A DNA stretch of 63,861 nt from an uncultured Flavobacteriia bacterium. Its GTDB lineage: Bacteria; Bacteroidota; Bacteroidia; Flavobacteriales_D; Crocinitomicaceae. Positions 35,396 to 46,300 of this stretch are shown piece after piece. Below the pieces are notes generated by a model, which saw only the letters and a list, made by a program, of their open reading frames with translations, made no database searches and was not told where the DNA came from. The stretch's first letter is position 1. Every line of letters begins with the position of its first letter. The position numbers were made by a program, and so were the translations under genes. The stretch covers positions 1 through 63,861 of the forward strand of contig CAIQQH010000017.1 of NCBI GenBank assembly GCA_903873915.1, in the 5' to 3' direction.

Positions 35396-38098
35396 ATGAG
35401 AAAACTACTTTTTTCGACACTACTACTCGCCTTTATGGGCACTGCGTATGCTCAAACTCCTGTAACGCTTTGTCTTGGTGAAGATGCTACAGTGTGCGCT
35501 GGGACGCCAGTAACAATAAATAATTGTAGCACTGGTGGGATAGGTGGTGCTGGAGCAGCAGGGCTGTTCATGAACGCACCAACGAATGTTTCTTTAAGCG
35601 ATGACGTTTATTCAGGTGTGGTAAATATTGGTTTTACATTCAACTTCTACAACAACAACTTTACTCAATTGGTGATTGGATCGAACGGACTCGTTTCTTT
35701 TGACTTAGCCAAAGCGAATGGATATTGTACTTGGTCACTTGGTGGAATTGGGACCTTGCCTAATGCAACGTTTGCCGATGCTAAAAATGCCGCGATGGGA
35801 TGTTATCAAGATCTTAACCCCGGTATTGGTGGACAAGTTTCCTATCAAACAATTGGAACCGCACCCAACAGGAAATTCTTAGTACTCTACCGAGAAGTGC
35901 CAACATTTTCATGTGCACAGTGTTCTTACCTTGCCATTGTTTTGTACGAAACAACAAATGTTGTGGAATTCCATATTGGAAATAAGCCACCTTGTCCAAA
36001 CTGGAACGGGGGTTTAGCCATTCAAGGAACAGAAAATTCAACCGGAACAGTCGCACACATCACGCCTGGAAGAAATAACACGGCATGGTCTGCAAATCAA
36101 GACGGTAAACGCTACACTCCAGGAGCGCCAGGTGTTTCGGGAGGATATACCATTACCACTGTTCCTTATTTGCTTGTTTACTCCCCAGGAACTGGAATGG
36201 GTTGGGCCAATACACTTGGTCAAACATTCCCCTACAACAATGGCGTACTGCCAGTGCCTGTCGTCCCTGCGGGTACAACGGGTTATTTCTTGACAGGTTC
36301 TGCCTGTGGAGCAAGTATTGGTTCAATCACGCAAGATACAACATGGCTAACGCGCGTTTCGGCGTCCGTAACCGCAACATCAACGCCAGACATCTGTAGT
36401 TCCAGCATCGGAACGGTTACTGCTGTTCCAGGTGTGGGAATGCAACCCTTTACATTCACTTGGCCAACATTGGCTGCTAGTGGAGCCACAGTAACAGGCG
36501 TGCCAGCAGGAACATATACAGTAAGTGCAATTGACGGAATGGGATGCACAGCAACGGCAAGTGTAACAGTCGGTGATACTCCTGCAACGTTTACATCATC
36601 ATCTACATTAGTTTCTTGTCCGGGTGGATCCAATGGAACGGCAACAGCAACGATGACTCCACTTCTTGGTAACGTCACTTACCTATGGGATGACCCCTTA
36701 CAGCAAACTACGCAAACAGCAACTGGACTTGCAGCAGGCACATATAACTGCACCGTGATTTCAGATGTAGGTTGTCAAGATATCACCACAGTGGTTGTTT
36801 CAGAGATACCAGGAATGATTTGCACGATTGCCTATCAAACGGATGCCACGTGTAATTCTGGAAGCAATGGTACCGCTACAGTACTGATTACTCAAGGTAC
36901 GGCACCATATACGTATTCTTGGGACCAATCTGTGTCTACAACAAACAGTGCAAATGACTTGGTTGCTGCGGATCATACATTGACAATTACAGATGCCAAT
37001 GGATGTGTGATAACTCAAGTAATTACCATTGGTGAACCACCTGCACTCGATATTCAGTCAATTACCCCTTCTACACAAATTTGTCCTGAAGCTGATATTC
37101 AATTGGACGTTACCGCAATTGGTGGGTCATCTCCTTACACGTTTACATGGTCCGAAAATGGAACTCAAATTGGTACTGGAACATCAATTACTGTAGATCC
37201 AGAATTCACAAACACCCAATACTGCGTCGTGTTGAGTGAAGCATGTGGTTCGCCTACTGATGATACGTGTACCTTAATCTACTTCCCAACACCTATTGTT
37301 CCGAACATTACTCCAAACAAATTGGAAGACTGTACACCAGCGTTCTTCGAGTTCATAAACTCATCTTCAAACGGAGGGGAAATCGCTACCACATTCTTCG
37401 AGTTCACTGATGGAACAAGTATCATGGAACAAGGGGCAGATTCGACGAGCAATTGGTTCGAAATACCAAGCATGTATTCTGCAAACATGACTATTACTTC
37501 AATCTTTGGTTGTGTATACACTGGATCATTCATCGATTTCATAGAAGTTCGGCCTTTGCCTGTGGCAGACTTTACGTTCTCTACCAACCCTGCAACATTC
37601 TTCGAAACAACAATACAATTGCAAGACAGATCAACTGCCGATGTAATCGACTGGCAGTGGTTGAGTCCAGGTTCAAGCCCATCTTATAGCAACTCCGAAA
37701 ATCCGGTATTTATTTATCCAGAAGGTGTTGTTGGTGTGTATCCAGTAACCTTGATTGTTACTACTGAATATGGGTGTACTGATACTGTCACCATTGACAT
37801 GAACATCATACAAGATGTGATTTTCTATGCGCCAAACACATTTACACCTGATGGTGATGAACACAATCAATCGTGGGAAATCTATGTCGCTGGACTTGAC
37901 ATCTACAACTTCGAATTGTTTATTTACAACCGTTGGGGTGAAGTCATTTGGGAATCACACGACGCTACAGAGAAATGGGACGGCACCTATGGAGGAAACA
38001 TCGTTCCTCAAGGCACTTACACATGGATTGCGCGTGGGAAAGATACCGTAAATGACAATAAATTCACCTTCACTGGTAGCATCAATGTCTTGAAATAA
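35396..38098 (+). CDS. Gliding motility-associated / T9SS type B cargo protein
   Basis: A 900-residue secreted protein: signal peptide (1-19, ending AYAQ), an N-terminal beta-rich domain with CTWSLGGIGTLPN, SprB-like repeats (about 330-560; each with AGTYTVSAIDGMGC or ADHTLTITDANGC-type ends), a PKD-like region (about 715-805) and a C-terminal CHU_C type B sorting domain (APNTFTPDGDEHNQSWEI, IYNRWGEVIWES, PQGTYTWI). SprB repeats occur in surface adhesins of gliding Bacteroidota. It ends in a terminator. Gliding itself cannot be proved from this. Confidence 0.92.
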   Translation: MRKLLFSTLLLAFMGTAYAQTPVTLCLGEDATVCAGTPVTINNCSTGGIGGAGAAGLFMNAPTNVSLSDDVYSGVVNIGFTFNFYNNNFTQLVIGSNGLVSFDLAKANGYCTWSLGGIGTLPNATFADAKNAAMGCYQDLNPGIGGQVSYQTIGTAPNRKFLVLYREVPTFSCAQCSYLAIVLYETTNVVEFHIGNKPPCPNWNGGLAIQGTENSTGTVAHITPGRNNTAWSANQDGKRYTPGAPGVSGGYTITTVPYLLVYSPGTGMGWANTLGQTFPYNNGVLPVPVVPAGTTGYFLTGSACGASIGSITQDTTWLTRVSASVTATSTPDICSSSIGTVTAVPGVGMQPFTFTWPTLAASGATVTGVPAGTYTVSAIDGMGCTATASVTVGDTPATFTSSSTLVSCPGGSNGTATATMTPLLGNVTYLWDDPLQQTTQTATGLAAGTYNCTVISDVGCQDITTVVVSEIPGMICTIAYQTDATCNSGSNGTATVLITQGTAPYTYSWDQSVSTTNSANDLVAADHTLTITDANGCVITQVITIGEPPALDIQSITPSTQICPEADIQLDVTAIGGSSPYTFTWSENGTQIGTGTSITVDPEFTNTQYCVVLSEACGSPTDDTCTLIYFPTPIVPNITPNKLEDCTPAFFEFINSSSNGGEIATTFFEFTDGTSIMEQGADSTSNWFEIPSMYSANMTITSIFGCVYTGSFIDFIEVRPLPVADFTFSTNPATFFETTIQLQDRSTADVIDWQWLSPGSSPSYSNSENPVFIYPEGVVGVYPVTLIVTTEYGCTDTVTIDMNIIQDVIFYAPNTFTPDGDEHNQSWEIYVAGLDIYNFELFIYNRWGEVIWESHDATEKWDGTYGGNIVPQGTYTWIARGKDTVNDNKFTFTGSINVLK

Positions 38099-38119
38099 TT
38101 CTCACATAAACGAATTCAA

Positions 38120-38148
38120 AAGAGGAGCCCCATGGTCTCCTCTTTTTT
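38120..38148 (+). terminator. Terminator of the type B cargo gene
   Basis: Eight-bp perfect stem AAGAGGAG/CTCCTCTT (38120-38127 and 38137-38144) with a 9-nt loop and a run of six Ts (38143-38148), 22 nt after the stop codon. Confidence 0.88.
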
Positions 38149-38199
38149 ATTTTGTTAAACCATAGAAAAACACCATTTTTGTACTCAAATAAACCAACC

Positions 38200-38949
38200 A
38201 TGAAAAAGACGTTCATTCTACTATTTTCCGCAACATCCTTGTTATTTTTTACTGCATGTGAAGTGCTCAATGAAGCGGCTTCAATGGTCAATTCTGCAAC
38301 GACAACAACACCTGTAAAGCCCTCATTAACAAATGATGAGGTGATTTCTGGGTTGAAAGAGGCCTTGAGTGTTGGCATCAAAAATTCGGTAAGTTTAACT
38401 TCTGTTACGGATGGTTTTCTTAAAAATGCATCTATTCGTTTACCTTTCCCTCCTGACGCTGCCAAAGTAAAACAAAAAGCGCTTGACCTTGGACTAACAG
38501 CTCAAGTGGAGAAATTTGAAACAACACTTAACCGAGCGGCTGAGGAAGCAACAAAAGAAGCCTTGCCCATTTTTGCAGATGCCATTAAAAACATGAGTAT
38601 TGCTGATGGTTTTGCCATCTTAAATGGCGGAGACGGTTCAGCGACAAAGTTCTTGCGCGACAATACGACTCAAAAATTGGTAGCTGCCTTTTCTCCAAAA
38701 GTTCAAGCGGCAATAGCTACAGTAAAATTGACCGAATATTGGGAGCCATTGATTACCAAATACAACGCGGCAATGACGATTTCAGGTGGTCAGAAGTTGA
38801 ATCCTGACTTGAACAAGTACGTGACTGAAAAGGCAATTGAAGGATTGTTCTATATGGTTGCCATTGAAGAAAATAAGATCCGTAAAGATCCAATGGCCCG
38901 CGTAACCGATCTATTAGCGAAAGTATTTGGAAGTCTTTCCCAGCATTAA
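38200..38949 (+). CDS. DUF4197 domain lipoprotein
   Basis: A 249-residue protein starting at the ATG at 38200, which gives a normal lipoprotein signal (MKKTFILLFSATSLLFFTAC, cysteine at 20). Residues 45-249 (SNDEVISGLKEALSVGIKNSV-type start, IRLPFPPDAAKVKQKA, FRDNTTQKL-type core, TEYWEPLITKYN, DLNKYVTEKAIEGLFYMVAIEE) match DUF4197, an envelope family of unknown function found across Gram-negative bacteria. It is followed 18 nt later by a nucleoside phosphorylase gene that may be co-transcribed. Confidence 0.87.
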   Translation: MKKTFILLFSATSLLFFTACEVLNEAASMVNSATTTTPVKPSLTNDEVISGLKEALSVGIKNSVSLTSVTDGFLKNASIRLPFPPDAAKVKQKALDLGLTAQVEKFETTLNRAAEEATKEALPIFADAIKNMSIADGFAILNGGDGSATKFLRDNTTQKLVAAFSPKVQAAIATVKLTEYWEPLITKYNAAMTISGGQKLNPDLNKYVTEKAIEGLFYMVAIEENKIRKDPMARVTDLLAKVFGSLSQH

Positions 38950-38967
38950 TCTCGGACTTTACTTTAC

Positions 38968-39831
38968 ATGAAATATCCTGCCACTGAACTTGTTCTAAAC
39001 GCTAAAGGACAGGTCTATCATTTGGGCATTTCACCAGATGTCCTTGCGAATACCGTAATCCTTGTTGGCGATCAAGATCGCGTGACTATGGTTTCAGATT
39101 TATTTGATACTGTTGAACACCGCTCGAGACACCGTGAATTTGTTTGTCACACAGGGATGTTCAATGGAAAACGAATATCAGCCATTTCTACAGGCATTGG
39201 AACGGACAACATTGACATTTCGGTCAATGAGTTGGATGCCTTGGCAAACATTGATTTAATTCAACGGGAGAATCTACCAACATTTAGACAACTAACGCTC
39301 ATACGCATAGGCACTTGTGGCATTTTGCAAGAAGAAGTACCAATCCATTCCTACATCCTCAGTTCGCATGCCTTTGGATTGGACAACATTGCGCACTTTT
39401 ATGAAGTTCCACAAACCGAAGTCGAGCTGTCGCTGAAAGAGGCAATTGAATCTCAATTAACCCTACCCGAAGCCATTCACCCCTATTTGATTGGTGCTTC
39501 ACAAGAACTGAATGATCGATTGCGCTCAGAACTCACGTTTGATGGGGTAACAGTTTCGAGCAGTGGCTTTTATGGTCCTCAAGGCAGACAACTGCGCCTC
39601 AAGGCTAAAACTGCACTCCTGAACGAGCAATTGACGGATGTAAAACTCGAAGGATTGAAGGTGATGAATTTTGAGATGGAAAGTTCAGCTTTGTTTGCGT
39701 TAGGACGCTCCTTAGGTCATCAATGCGCAACAATATGTCTAGGAATTGGCAATCGTCCAAAGCTGGAATTTTCAAAAGGGTATAATGAAGAAATGACGGC
39801 TTTGATTCGTTATGTTCTCGATCGAATTTAA
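38968..39831 (+). CDS. Nucleoside phosphorylase (uridine phosphorylase type)
   Basis: A 287-residue cytoplasmic enzyme of nucleoside salvage. ILVGDQDRV and the phosphate-binding SRHREFVCHTG appear early, ISTGIGTDNIDI follows, and the substrate-binding NFEMESSALFALGRSLGH near residue 230 is characteristic of the PNP/UDP family with uridine-type specificity; substrate preference is inferred. Its 3' end overlaps the convergent gene by 4 nt, so there is no room for a dedicated terminator between them. Confidence 0.9.
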   Translation: MKYPATELVLNAKGQVYHLGISPDVLANTVILVGDQDRVTMVSDLFDTVEHRSRHREFVCHTGMFNGKRISAISTGIGTDNIDISVNELDALANIDLIQRENLPTFRQLTLIRIGTCGILQEEVPIHSYILSSHAFGLDNIAHFYEVPQTEVELSLKEAIESQLTLPEAIHPYLIGASQELNDRLRSELTFDGVTVSSSGFYGPQGRQLRLKAKTALLNEQLTDVKLEGLKVMNFEMESSALFALGRSLGHQCATICLGIGNRPKLEFSKGYNEEMTALIRYVLDRI

Positions 39832-40301
39832 TTGGACACTGGCCGATAGATGGTGTACTTTCCTGTTGTGATTGTACTGAATTTAAATGTACTCTTCCCT
39901 ACTTTTTTGCCTGTATGCCCCGTATTTTGATGAATAAGTACAAGTTCATCCGCATTTTTCACATCAAAGACAATCGCTGTGTGGTGCGGAAACATTTCTG
40001 TTGATTTCACTCCATTGTTTTCGGAAACCGTTTTAAGTTTCTCAAATTGGATGATGTCACCCGGCATGATGCACTCCCCTTTCTTCAAGGGCCTTCCAAA
40101 CTTATACATCCCGTCCCATTTGGCCCCTGTTTCATCGAGCACATACTTCGCCAAATCCCAACACTCACCACGATCGACCTTTTTTCCTAGTTTCTTCCCA
40201 GCCAAATCAATGATTTGACTATTCATCGCTGAAATAGAATCACATTGCGCCATGACGCTGGATGACACGAACAGTAAACAAGTAAGAAAAATATTTTTCA
40301 T
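39828..40301 (-). CDS. Secreted papain-like-fold (BBC1/AIM3 or CHAP-like) protein
   Basis: A 157-residue protein with signal peptide (1-19, ending VMAQ). ECWDLAKYVLDE supplies a candidate catalytic Cys, PHHTAIVFDV a candidate His and IHQNTG a polar residue, with PGDIIQFE between. This order fits the NlpC/P60-CHAP-like cysteine peptidase fold, closest in my recollection to the BBC1/AIM3 type known from eukaryotes. It might act on peptidoglycan or be inactive; the sequence alone cannot tell. The gene overlaps the phosphorylase gene by 4 nt tail to tail. Confidence 0.6.
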   Translation of the reverse strand: MKNIFLTCLLFVSSSVMAQCDSISAMNSQIIDLAGKKLGKKVDRGECWDLAKYVLDETGAKWDGMYKFGRPLKKGECIMPGDIIQFEKLKTVSENNGVKSTEMFPHHTAIVFDVKNADELVLIHQNTGHTGKKVGKSTFKFSTITTGKYTIYRPVSN

Positions 40302-40329
40302 GGTCCGAAAACGAATTTACCTTCAATCG

Positions 40330-41028
40330 TTACACAGAAGCAGCTGATAGAATGCGTTTCACCTTATTGACATCTACTTTTAAAATGGATTCAGAGAATA
40401 GTGATTCTTCATCCAACTGCACTTTTGCAGTACCTGAAAAATGAATGGCATCAGGATTCAATTCTGAAACTAAACGACCAATATTTGCAGCATTTACACC
40501 ACCCCCAGTCATGATTTCAATGCGTCCCTGGGAGTACTTTAGCATGTCACTTAGCACGGGATAGCCGATATCTACATTTCTCGCCAATCCCGAAGACAAA
40601 ATTCGATGAACTCCATGTTTAATCAGGATATCCATTCCCTTTCTCCATTCCACACAATCGTCGAAAGCCCGATGAAAGGTAACTTCAAGTCCAGCTGCTT
40701 TTTTCATGATTTCCTCAAGAATTGACTCATCGATGGACCCACTTTCATTCAACACGCCAATCACGATTCCTGCCGCTCCCATAGTTCTACAGTTTACGAC
40801 TTCGCGGATGATCAACTCCAATTCATCTGAGTTGTAGGTGAATCCCCCCGGTCGTGGACGTATGAGCACATGGGTAGGAATTCCATATGCAATGGCATAT
40901 TCGATCATGGAGAATGAAGGTGTAAGTCCACCCTGTTCGAGGTTTTGACACAGTTCAATCCGGTCAAAATTCAATTCTTTCGCGAGTTGAATGGCTTCAA
41001 TCGAAGCGGCGCACAATTCAAATTTCAT
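40330..41028 (-). CDS. cutC: CutC family protein
   Basis: A 232-residue TIM-barrel protein. FELCAASIEAIQLAKELNFDRIELCQNLEQGGLTPS at the N-terminus and IRPRPGGFTYN, VTFHRAFDD and RIEIMTGGGVNAANI are family hallmarks. CutC was linked to copper homeostasis in E. coli, though its biochemical role remains debated. The start codon overlaps the GH20 stop (TAATG-type), making it the last gene of the icmF-GH20-cutC operon. Confidence 0.93.
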   Translation of the reverse strand: MKFELCAASIEAIQLAKELNFDRIELCQNLEQGGLTPSFSMIEYAIAYGIPTHVLIRPRPGGFTYNSDELELIIREVVNCRTMGAAGIVIGVLNESGSIDESILEEIMKKAAGLEVTFHRAFDDCVEWRKGMDILIKHGVHRILSSGLARNVDIGYPVLSDMLKYSQGRIEIMTGGGVNAANIGRLVSELNPDAIHFSGTAKVQLDEESLFSESILKVDVNKVKRILSAASV

Positions 41029-43325
41029 TACTTGGAAAATAGCATAATTTCATCTAAAAAGGTCCATTGTACATGGCCTTCGCCTGGCATTCCTTCCGGA
41101 ATCGTATCATACGTCACGATTTTAAATCGCACGTAGCGTGCTTTTTTTTGAATTTGAAAAGCAAAAGGCAAGTGTTTACCGCACCCTTGAGCCTTATAAA
41201 TAGGTTTATCAGGCAGGAAGGCCCATTTTTTTCCGTTGGTTGACACCGAGATCCTTACAAAATTGGGCAGATGAATCCATGAACCGATGTCTTCCAAAAA
41301 GTTTAATTCAGCTCGATCAATTTTGGTTTTCTTACCGAGGTCGACAATGAATTCAATTTCCTGATCATCGAAACCTACCCATTCGTTGCCCTTCCATGGT
41401 TTTGCACCGATAATTCCGTCTACCAAGGTGAGATTACCTCCGCTATTGTAGCGCTCATCTGGTGCCGTAATGTATTCCACATTCAGACCTATTGAAGGGT
41501 GTATCGTCATTTTAAATTCAGACGGCTTGGGCATGTATTCAGATTTCACTTCAAAGCGATACGTTACCACAGAATCAATCCCTCTTTTAAATGATAGGAT
41601 ATTTTTTCCAATAAGAAAATCCGGGAATTTAGGCGCAATATTCGTTTCATCCACGCGCACAATCAGTGACAATTGATCACTTGTATCAGCCGCAGTGAAA
41701 ACCACGCCCAATCCATCCTCTTTTCGCGAAACTTTCATTTCGGGATAACACATAGCACGCGAGTAATTCACTTTAAATCGGTCGAGATAGTTCAACTGGT
41801 GTTTGATTAAAACAGAACGAAATACCTCAAATGAAGGAGGTTCAACACACCAAAGCACCTGCGACAAAGCCAAGGCGCGTGGATAGACCATGTATTCCAA
41901 TTGCTTCATGTCTGGTATGTACTCCGTCCATAAATTGGCTTGGCCGCCCAAGACATGCGTTGCTTCCGCTGCCGTGAGACTCGAAGGAATTGGATTGAAT
42001 TCATATACTTTTTCGATCGGCGTAAAGCCTCCAATAGCCAATGGTTCGGTTGAATTTTTACTTTGATAGTGATCAAAATAACAATGCGATCCCGGCGACA
42101 TGATCACGTCGTGGCCTTGTTTTGCTGCATCTACACCACCATCGAACCCTCGCCATGACATTACTGTTGCGTTCGGACTCAGACCGCCTTCAAGAATTTC
42201 ATCCCACCCAATGAGTTTTCTTCCTTTGGAAGTCAAATACATGTCCATCTGAGTGACGAACCAGCTTTGCAGTTCATGTTCATCCTTCAATCCATTTTCA
42301 CGAATCACTGCCTGACATTTCGCACACTTTTTCCAGCGAGTTTTTGGTGCCTCATCTCCGCCTATATGAATATACTCCGAAGGAAAGAGCACCATCACCT
42401 CATCCAATACATTCTTCAAAAATTGGATGCTCGATTCATGTGCACAAAAAATATCGTCAAAGACACCCCATAAGCCCTCTACTCCGTGCTGTTTTCCTGT
42501 ACACGAAAGCTCTGGATATGCAGCCAAGGCAGCACGCGCATGACCCGGCATTTCAATTTCAGGAATCACTGTGATGTATCTATTCGCTGCATACTGAACA
42601 ATTTCTTTAATTTGCTCTTGCGTGTAAAATCCGCCTGTGTGCTCAACGGTATATGTCCTTGGTGTTGTGGAATAATGGGCATTGACTGTGCTATCACGCC
42701 AAGCACCAATTTCTGTCAATTTAGGATATTGTTTTATTTCAATGCGCCAACCCTGATCATCTGTTAAGTGCCAATGAAACGTATTGAATTTGTACAAGGC
42801 CATGAGATCGATGTAGCGTTTCACCTCATCGACTGTGAAAAAATGGCGGGAAACATCTAGGTGTAAACCTCTCCATGAAAACTTTGGGTAATCCTTTAAA
42901 AAGCACTTCGCGATGCTATATTGATCTGGATTTCCTTGAATTAGCTGAAAAAGTGAATTGACAGCATAGAAACAACTGGCATCTGAACTGTAGGTAATGA
43001 TAATCGTTTCACCTACATTGATGGAATAATAATCCGTGGGGACATTGGCTACTTTTTTAAAGACAAGTTGTTTCGCACTTGGAGAAATGACCACGCGGAT
43101 CCCGAATGTATTTGTAAACCGATTCGCTGCATAATCAATAATTCCAGAAGGGGCATTATCGCTATTGATGGCGATGTCCTCCCCAAAAGAGAACTGCCCA
43201 GCAGCGGTCACAAAGGTCACGGGTGCTGGAATGATTGGGCACTGAGAAAATCCGCAGCTTACAGAGATTAAAACGCCAATTACGAGTGCGACAAAACGCA
43301 TTTTAGTCCCTTTCATACTACTCAT
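41028..43325 (-). CDS. Family 20 glycoside hydrolase (beta-N-acetylhexosaminidase)
   Basis: A 765-residue exported enzyme. The signal region MRFVALVIGVLISVSCGFSQ follows a few extra residues; starts at 43325, 43316 or 43301 are all possible, and 43301 gives the cleanest signal peptide. The N-terminal GH20b domain is followed by the catalytic barrel from about 147 (YPKFSWRGLHLDVSRHFFTVDEVKRYIDLMALYK), with the Asp-Glu pair in HIGGDEAPK at 324-325. The C-terminus resembles a discoidin/F5-8C carbohydrate-binding domain. It likely releases N-acetylglucosamine from chitin, glycans or peptidoglycan fragments. It abuts the icmF stop. Confidence 0.94.
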   Translation of the reverse strand: MSSMKGTKMRFVALVIGVLISVSCGFSQCPIIPAPVTFVTAAGQFSFGEDIAINSDNAPSGIIDYAANRFTNTFGIRVVISPSAKQLVFKKVANVPTDYYSINVGETIIITYSSDASCFYAVNSLFQLIQGNPDQYSIAKCFLKDYPKFSWRGLHLDVSRHFFTVDEVKRYIDLMALYKFNTFHWHLTDDQGWRIEIKQYPKLTEIGAWRDSTVNAHYSTTPRTYTVEHTGGFYTQEQIKEIVQYAANRYITVIPEIEMPGHARAALAAYPELSCTGKQHGVEGLWGVFDDIFCAHESSIQFLKNVLDEVMVLFPSEYIHIGGDEAPKTRWKKCAKCQAVIRENGLKDEHELQSWFVTQMDMYLTSKGRKLIGWDEILEGGLSPNATVMSWRGFDGGVDAAKQGHDVIMSPGSHCYFDHYQSKNSTEPLAIGGFTPIEKVYEFNPIPSSLTAAEATHVLGGQANLWTEYIPDMKQLEYMVYPRALALSQVLWCVEPPSFEVFRSVLIKHQLNYLDRFKVNYSRAMCYPEMKVSRKEDGLGVVFTAADTSDQLSLIVRVDETNIAPKFPDFLIGKNILSFKRGIDSVVTYRFEVKSEYMPKPSEFKMTIHPSIGLNVEYITAPDERYNSGGNLTLVDGIIGAKPWKGNEWVGFDDQEIEFIVDLGKKTKIDRAELNFLEDIGSWIHLPNFVRISVSTNGKKWAFLPDKPIYKAQGCGKHLPFAFQIQKKARYVRFKIVTYDTIPEGMPGEGHVQWTFLDEIMLFSK

Positions 43326-46300
43326 TTACATATTTCGACGGTATTGTCCACCCACTTCAAACAAGGCATTGGTAATCTGTCCTAAGGAAGCGAACTTGCA
43401 TGTTTCCATCAATTCTTCAAACATATTGCGGTTGCTGATTGCTGCATCTTGAATTTGTGCAATTCCTTCCACCGCTGTGTCCGCATTTACTTGATGTAAA
43501 TTGGAAAGCATTGTAATTTGGTATTCTTTTTCCTCCTCGGTGGCGCGAATCACCTCCTTTGGCAAAACTGTTGGAGATCCTTTTGAGCTGAGGAAGGTGT
43601 TCACCCCAATAATTGGAAATTCTCCTGTGTGTTTCAACATTTCATAATGGAGTGACTCCTCTTGAATTTTCGAGCGCTGGTACATGGTTTCCATTGCACC
43701 GAGCACACCACCACGTTCTGTAATGCGATCAAATTCTGACAAAACAGCCTCCTCCACCAATTCTGTCAATTCTTCAATGATAAATGAACCCTGTAGTGGA
43801 TTTTCATTTTTTGACAAACCAAGTTCTCGGTTAATGATCAACTGAATGGCCATAGCCCGACGCACAGACTCTTCAGTAGGTGTCGTAATGGCTTCATCGT
43901 AAGCATTTGTATGCAGGGAATTGCAATTGTCATAAATCGCGTACAAGGCCTGCAATGTCGTTCGGATATCATTGAAATCAATCTCTTGCGCATGCAAGGA
44001 ACGACCAGATGTTTGAATGTGGTATTTCAACATTTGAGCACGTGCATTGGCGTTGTATTTTCGCGACAGAGCTTTCGCCCATATACGTCGCGCAACACGA
44101 CCAATCACCGCATATTCCGGATCGATCCCATTCGAAAAGAAGAAGGATAAGTTCGGTCCGAAGTCGTTGATGCTCATTCCTCGACTCAAATAATATTCTA
44201 CATAAGTAAATCCATTTGCCAAGGTAAATGCCAACTGAGTAATTGGATTTGCACCAGCTTCAGCAATATGGTATCCTGAAATAGAAACAGAATAAAAATT
44301 ACGCACACCATGATCGATGAAGTATTGTTGCACATCCCCCATGAGGCGAAGGGCAAATTCAGTCGAGAAGATGCAGGTGTTTTGTGCTTGATCTTCTTTT
44401 AGAATGTCCGCTTGAACCGTACCGCGCACTTGTGTGAGTGTCTCGGCCTTAATTTTCTGGTACACATCTGCAGGCAATACTTGGTCGCCCGTTGCGCCGA
44501 GTAGCATTAATCCGAGACCATCATTCCCTTCTGGCAGATCCCCTTGATAGGTAGGACGAACGGTTCCTTTGGCACGATAGATTTCGACGATTTTCGCTTC
44601 AACCTCTTTCTCCAAATTGTTCGTCTTGATGTATTTCTCGCAGTTCTGATCAATAGCTGCATTCATAAAGAATCCAAGCAACATTGGTGCAGGACCATTT
44701 ATAGTCATTGAAACAGAGGTCATCGGATGACATAAATCAAAGCCTGAGTATAATTTTTTCGCATCATCTAAACAGCAGATGGAGACACCTGAATTTCCAA
44801 TTTTTCCATAAATATCTGGACGAAGATTTGGATTGTTTCCATATAGAGTTACTGAATCAAATGCCGTCGATAAACGTTTTGCTGGCATTCCAAGTGAAAC
44901 ATAATGGAATCGTTTATTTGTTCGTTCAGGGCCTCCTTCTCCAGCAAACATGCGTGTTGGATCTTCCCCTTCTCGTTTAAATGGAAACAAACCGGCGGTA
45001 TATGGGAATTCTCCCGGCACATTTTCTTGCAGAGTCCAACGAAGAATGTCACCCCAACTCGAATAGCGCGGAGTGGCCACTTTTGGAATTTGTAAATGCG
45101 AAAGTGATTCAGAATGCGTTTGAATGGACAACACTTTATCGCGTACTTTAAAATTAAATTCAGGATCCTTATACAACTTCTTTTTGGCTTCCCATTTCTC
45201 CAAAATCTCCCAGTTTTTTGGGTCGAAGTTTAATTTTTCCTTTTCAAACGCTTCATGCAATCCCTTAATCAAGCGGTCCTTATCTTCCAATGAAGATGCA
45301 CCAATCGATTGGATGCTCATATGCAAACCGTACAATTTATCCGCAACAAAACCCTGTTGATTCACCCATTGGTCATACGAGCGGTTGTTTTCTGAAATTT
45401 CAGACAAGTAACGTGTTCTATCTGGCGGTATCACATAGATTTTCTCCGACATTTCACGTGTAATCGAAAAAGTAGAGTTTAGTGGTGCCTGAGTTTTCTC
45501 GACCACTTTATCCATGATTACCTTGTACAGGGAATTCATCCCTGGGTCATTGAACTGCGAAGCAATTGTACCATAAACTGGCATTGAATCGACATCGCTC
45601 TCCCAAAGATTGTGGTTGCGTTGGTATTGTTTGCGCACATCTCTTAGGGCATCTAAGGCCCCTCGTTTATCGAATTTGTTTAAGGAAATAACATCCGCAA
45701 AATCGAGCATGTCGATTTTTTCCAATTGCGTTGCTGCTCCATATTCAGGGGTCATTACATACAAAGAGACATCTGAATGTTCAATAATCTCTGTATCCGA
45801 CTGACCAATACCTGAAGTTTCAAGGATAATTAAATCGTAGTTTGCTGCTTTTAAAATAGTGATTGCCTCAGCCACATGTTTAGACAGGGCGAGGTTGGAT
45901 TGTCGTGTCGCCAAAGAGCGCATATACACCCGTTCACTGCGAATGGAATTCATGCGAATACGGTCACCCAGCAGAGCTCCACCCGTTTTTCGTTTCGACG
46001 GATCAACGGATACGACGGCAATTTGCTTGTCCGAAAAATCGATTAAGAAGCGGCGCACCAATTCGTCTACCAAAGAAGACTTACCTGCACCGCCCGTACC
46101 TGTAATCCCGAGTACTGGAACATGGTTCTTTTCGGCCATTTCACGCACTTGGTTCAATACTTCGACGGATTGTTCAGGGTAATTCTCTGCTGCAGAAATC
46201 ATGTGTGCAATGGCGGGAACAAATTTTTCGGCAATGCCATCCGTATTTGTCACATTTTCACCAACGGCAAAATCACATTTTTGCACAAGGTCGTTAATCA

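Noticed and set aside
36283..36678. 131-codon open frame opposite the type B cargo gene
   Set aside because: Its valine/proline-rich repetitive composition is the reverse complement of Thr/Gly-rich SprB-like repeats.
38152..38199. N-terminal extension of the DUF4197 protein from a TTG
   Set aside because: The extension precedes a perfect lipoprotein signal peptide beginning at the ATG at 38200.
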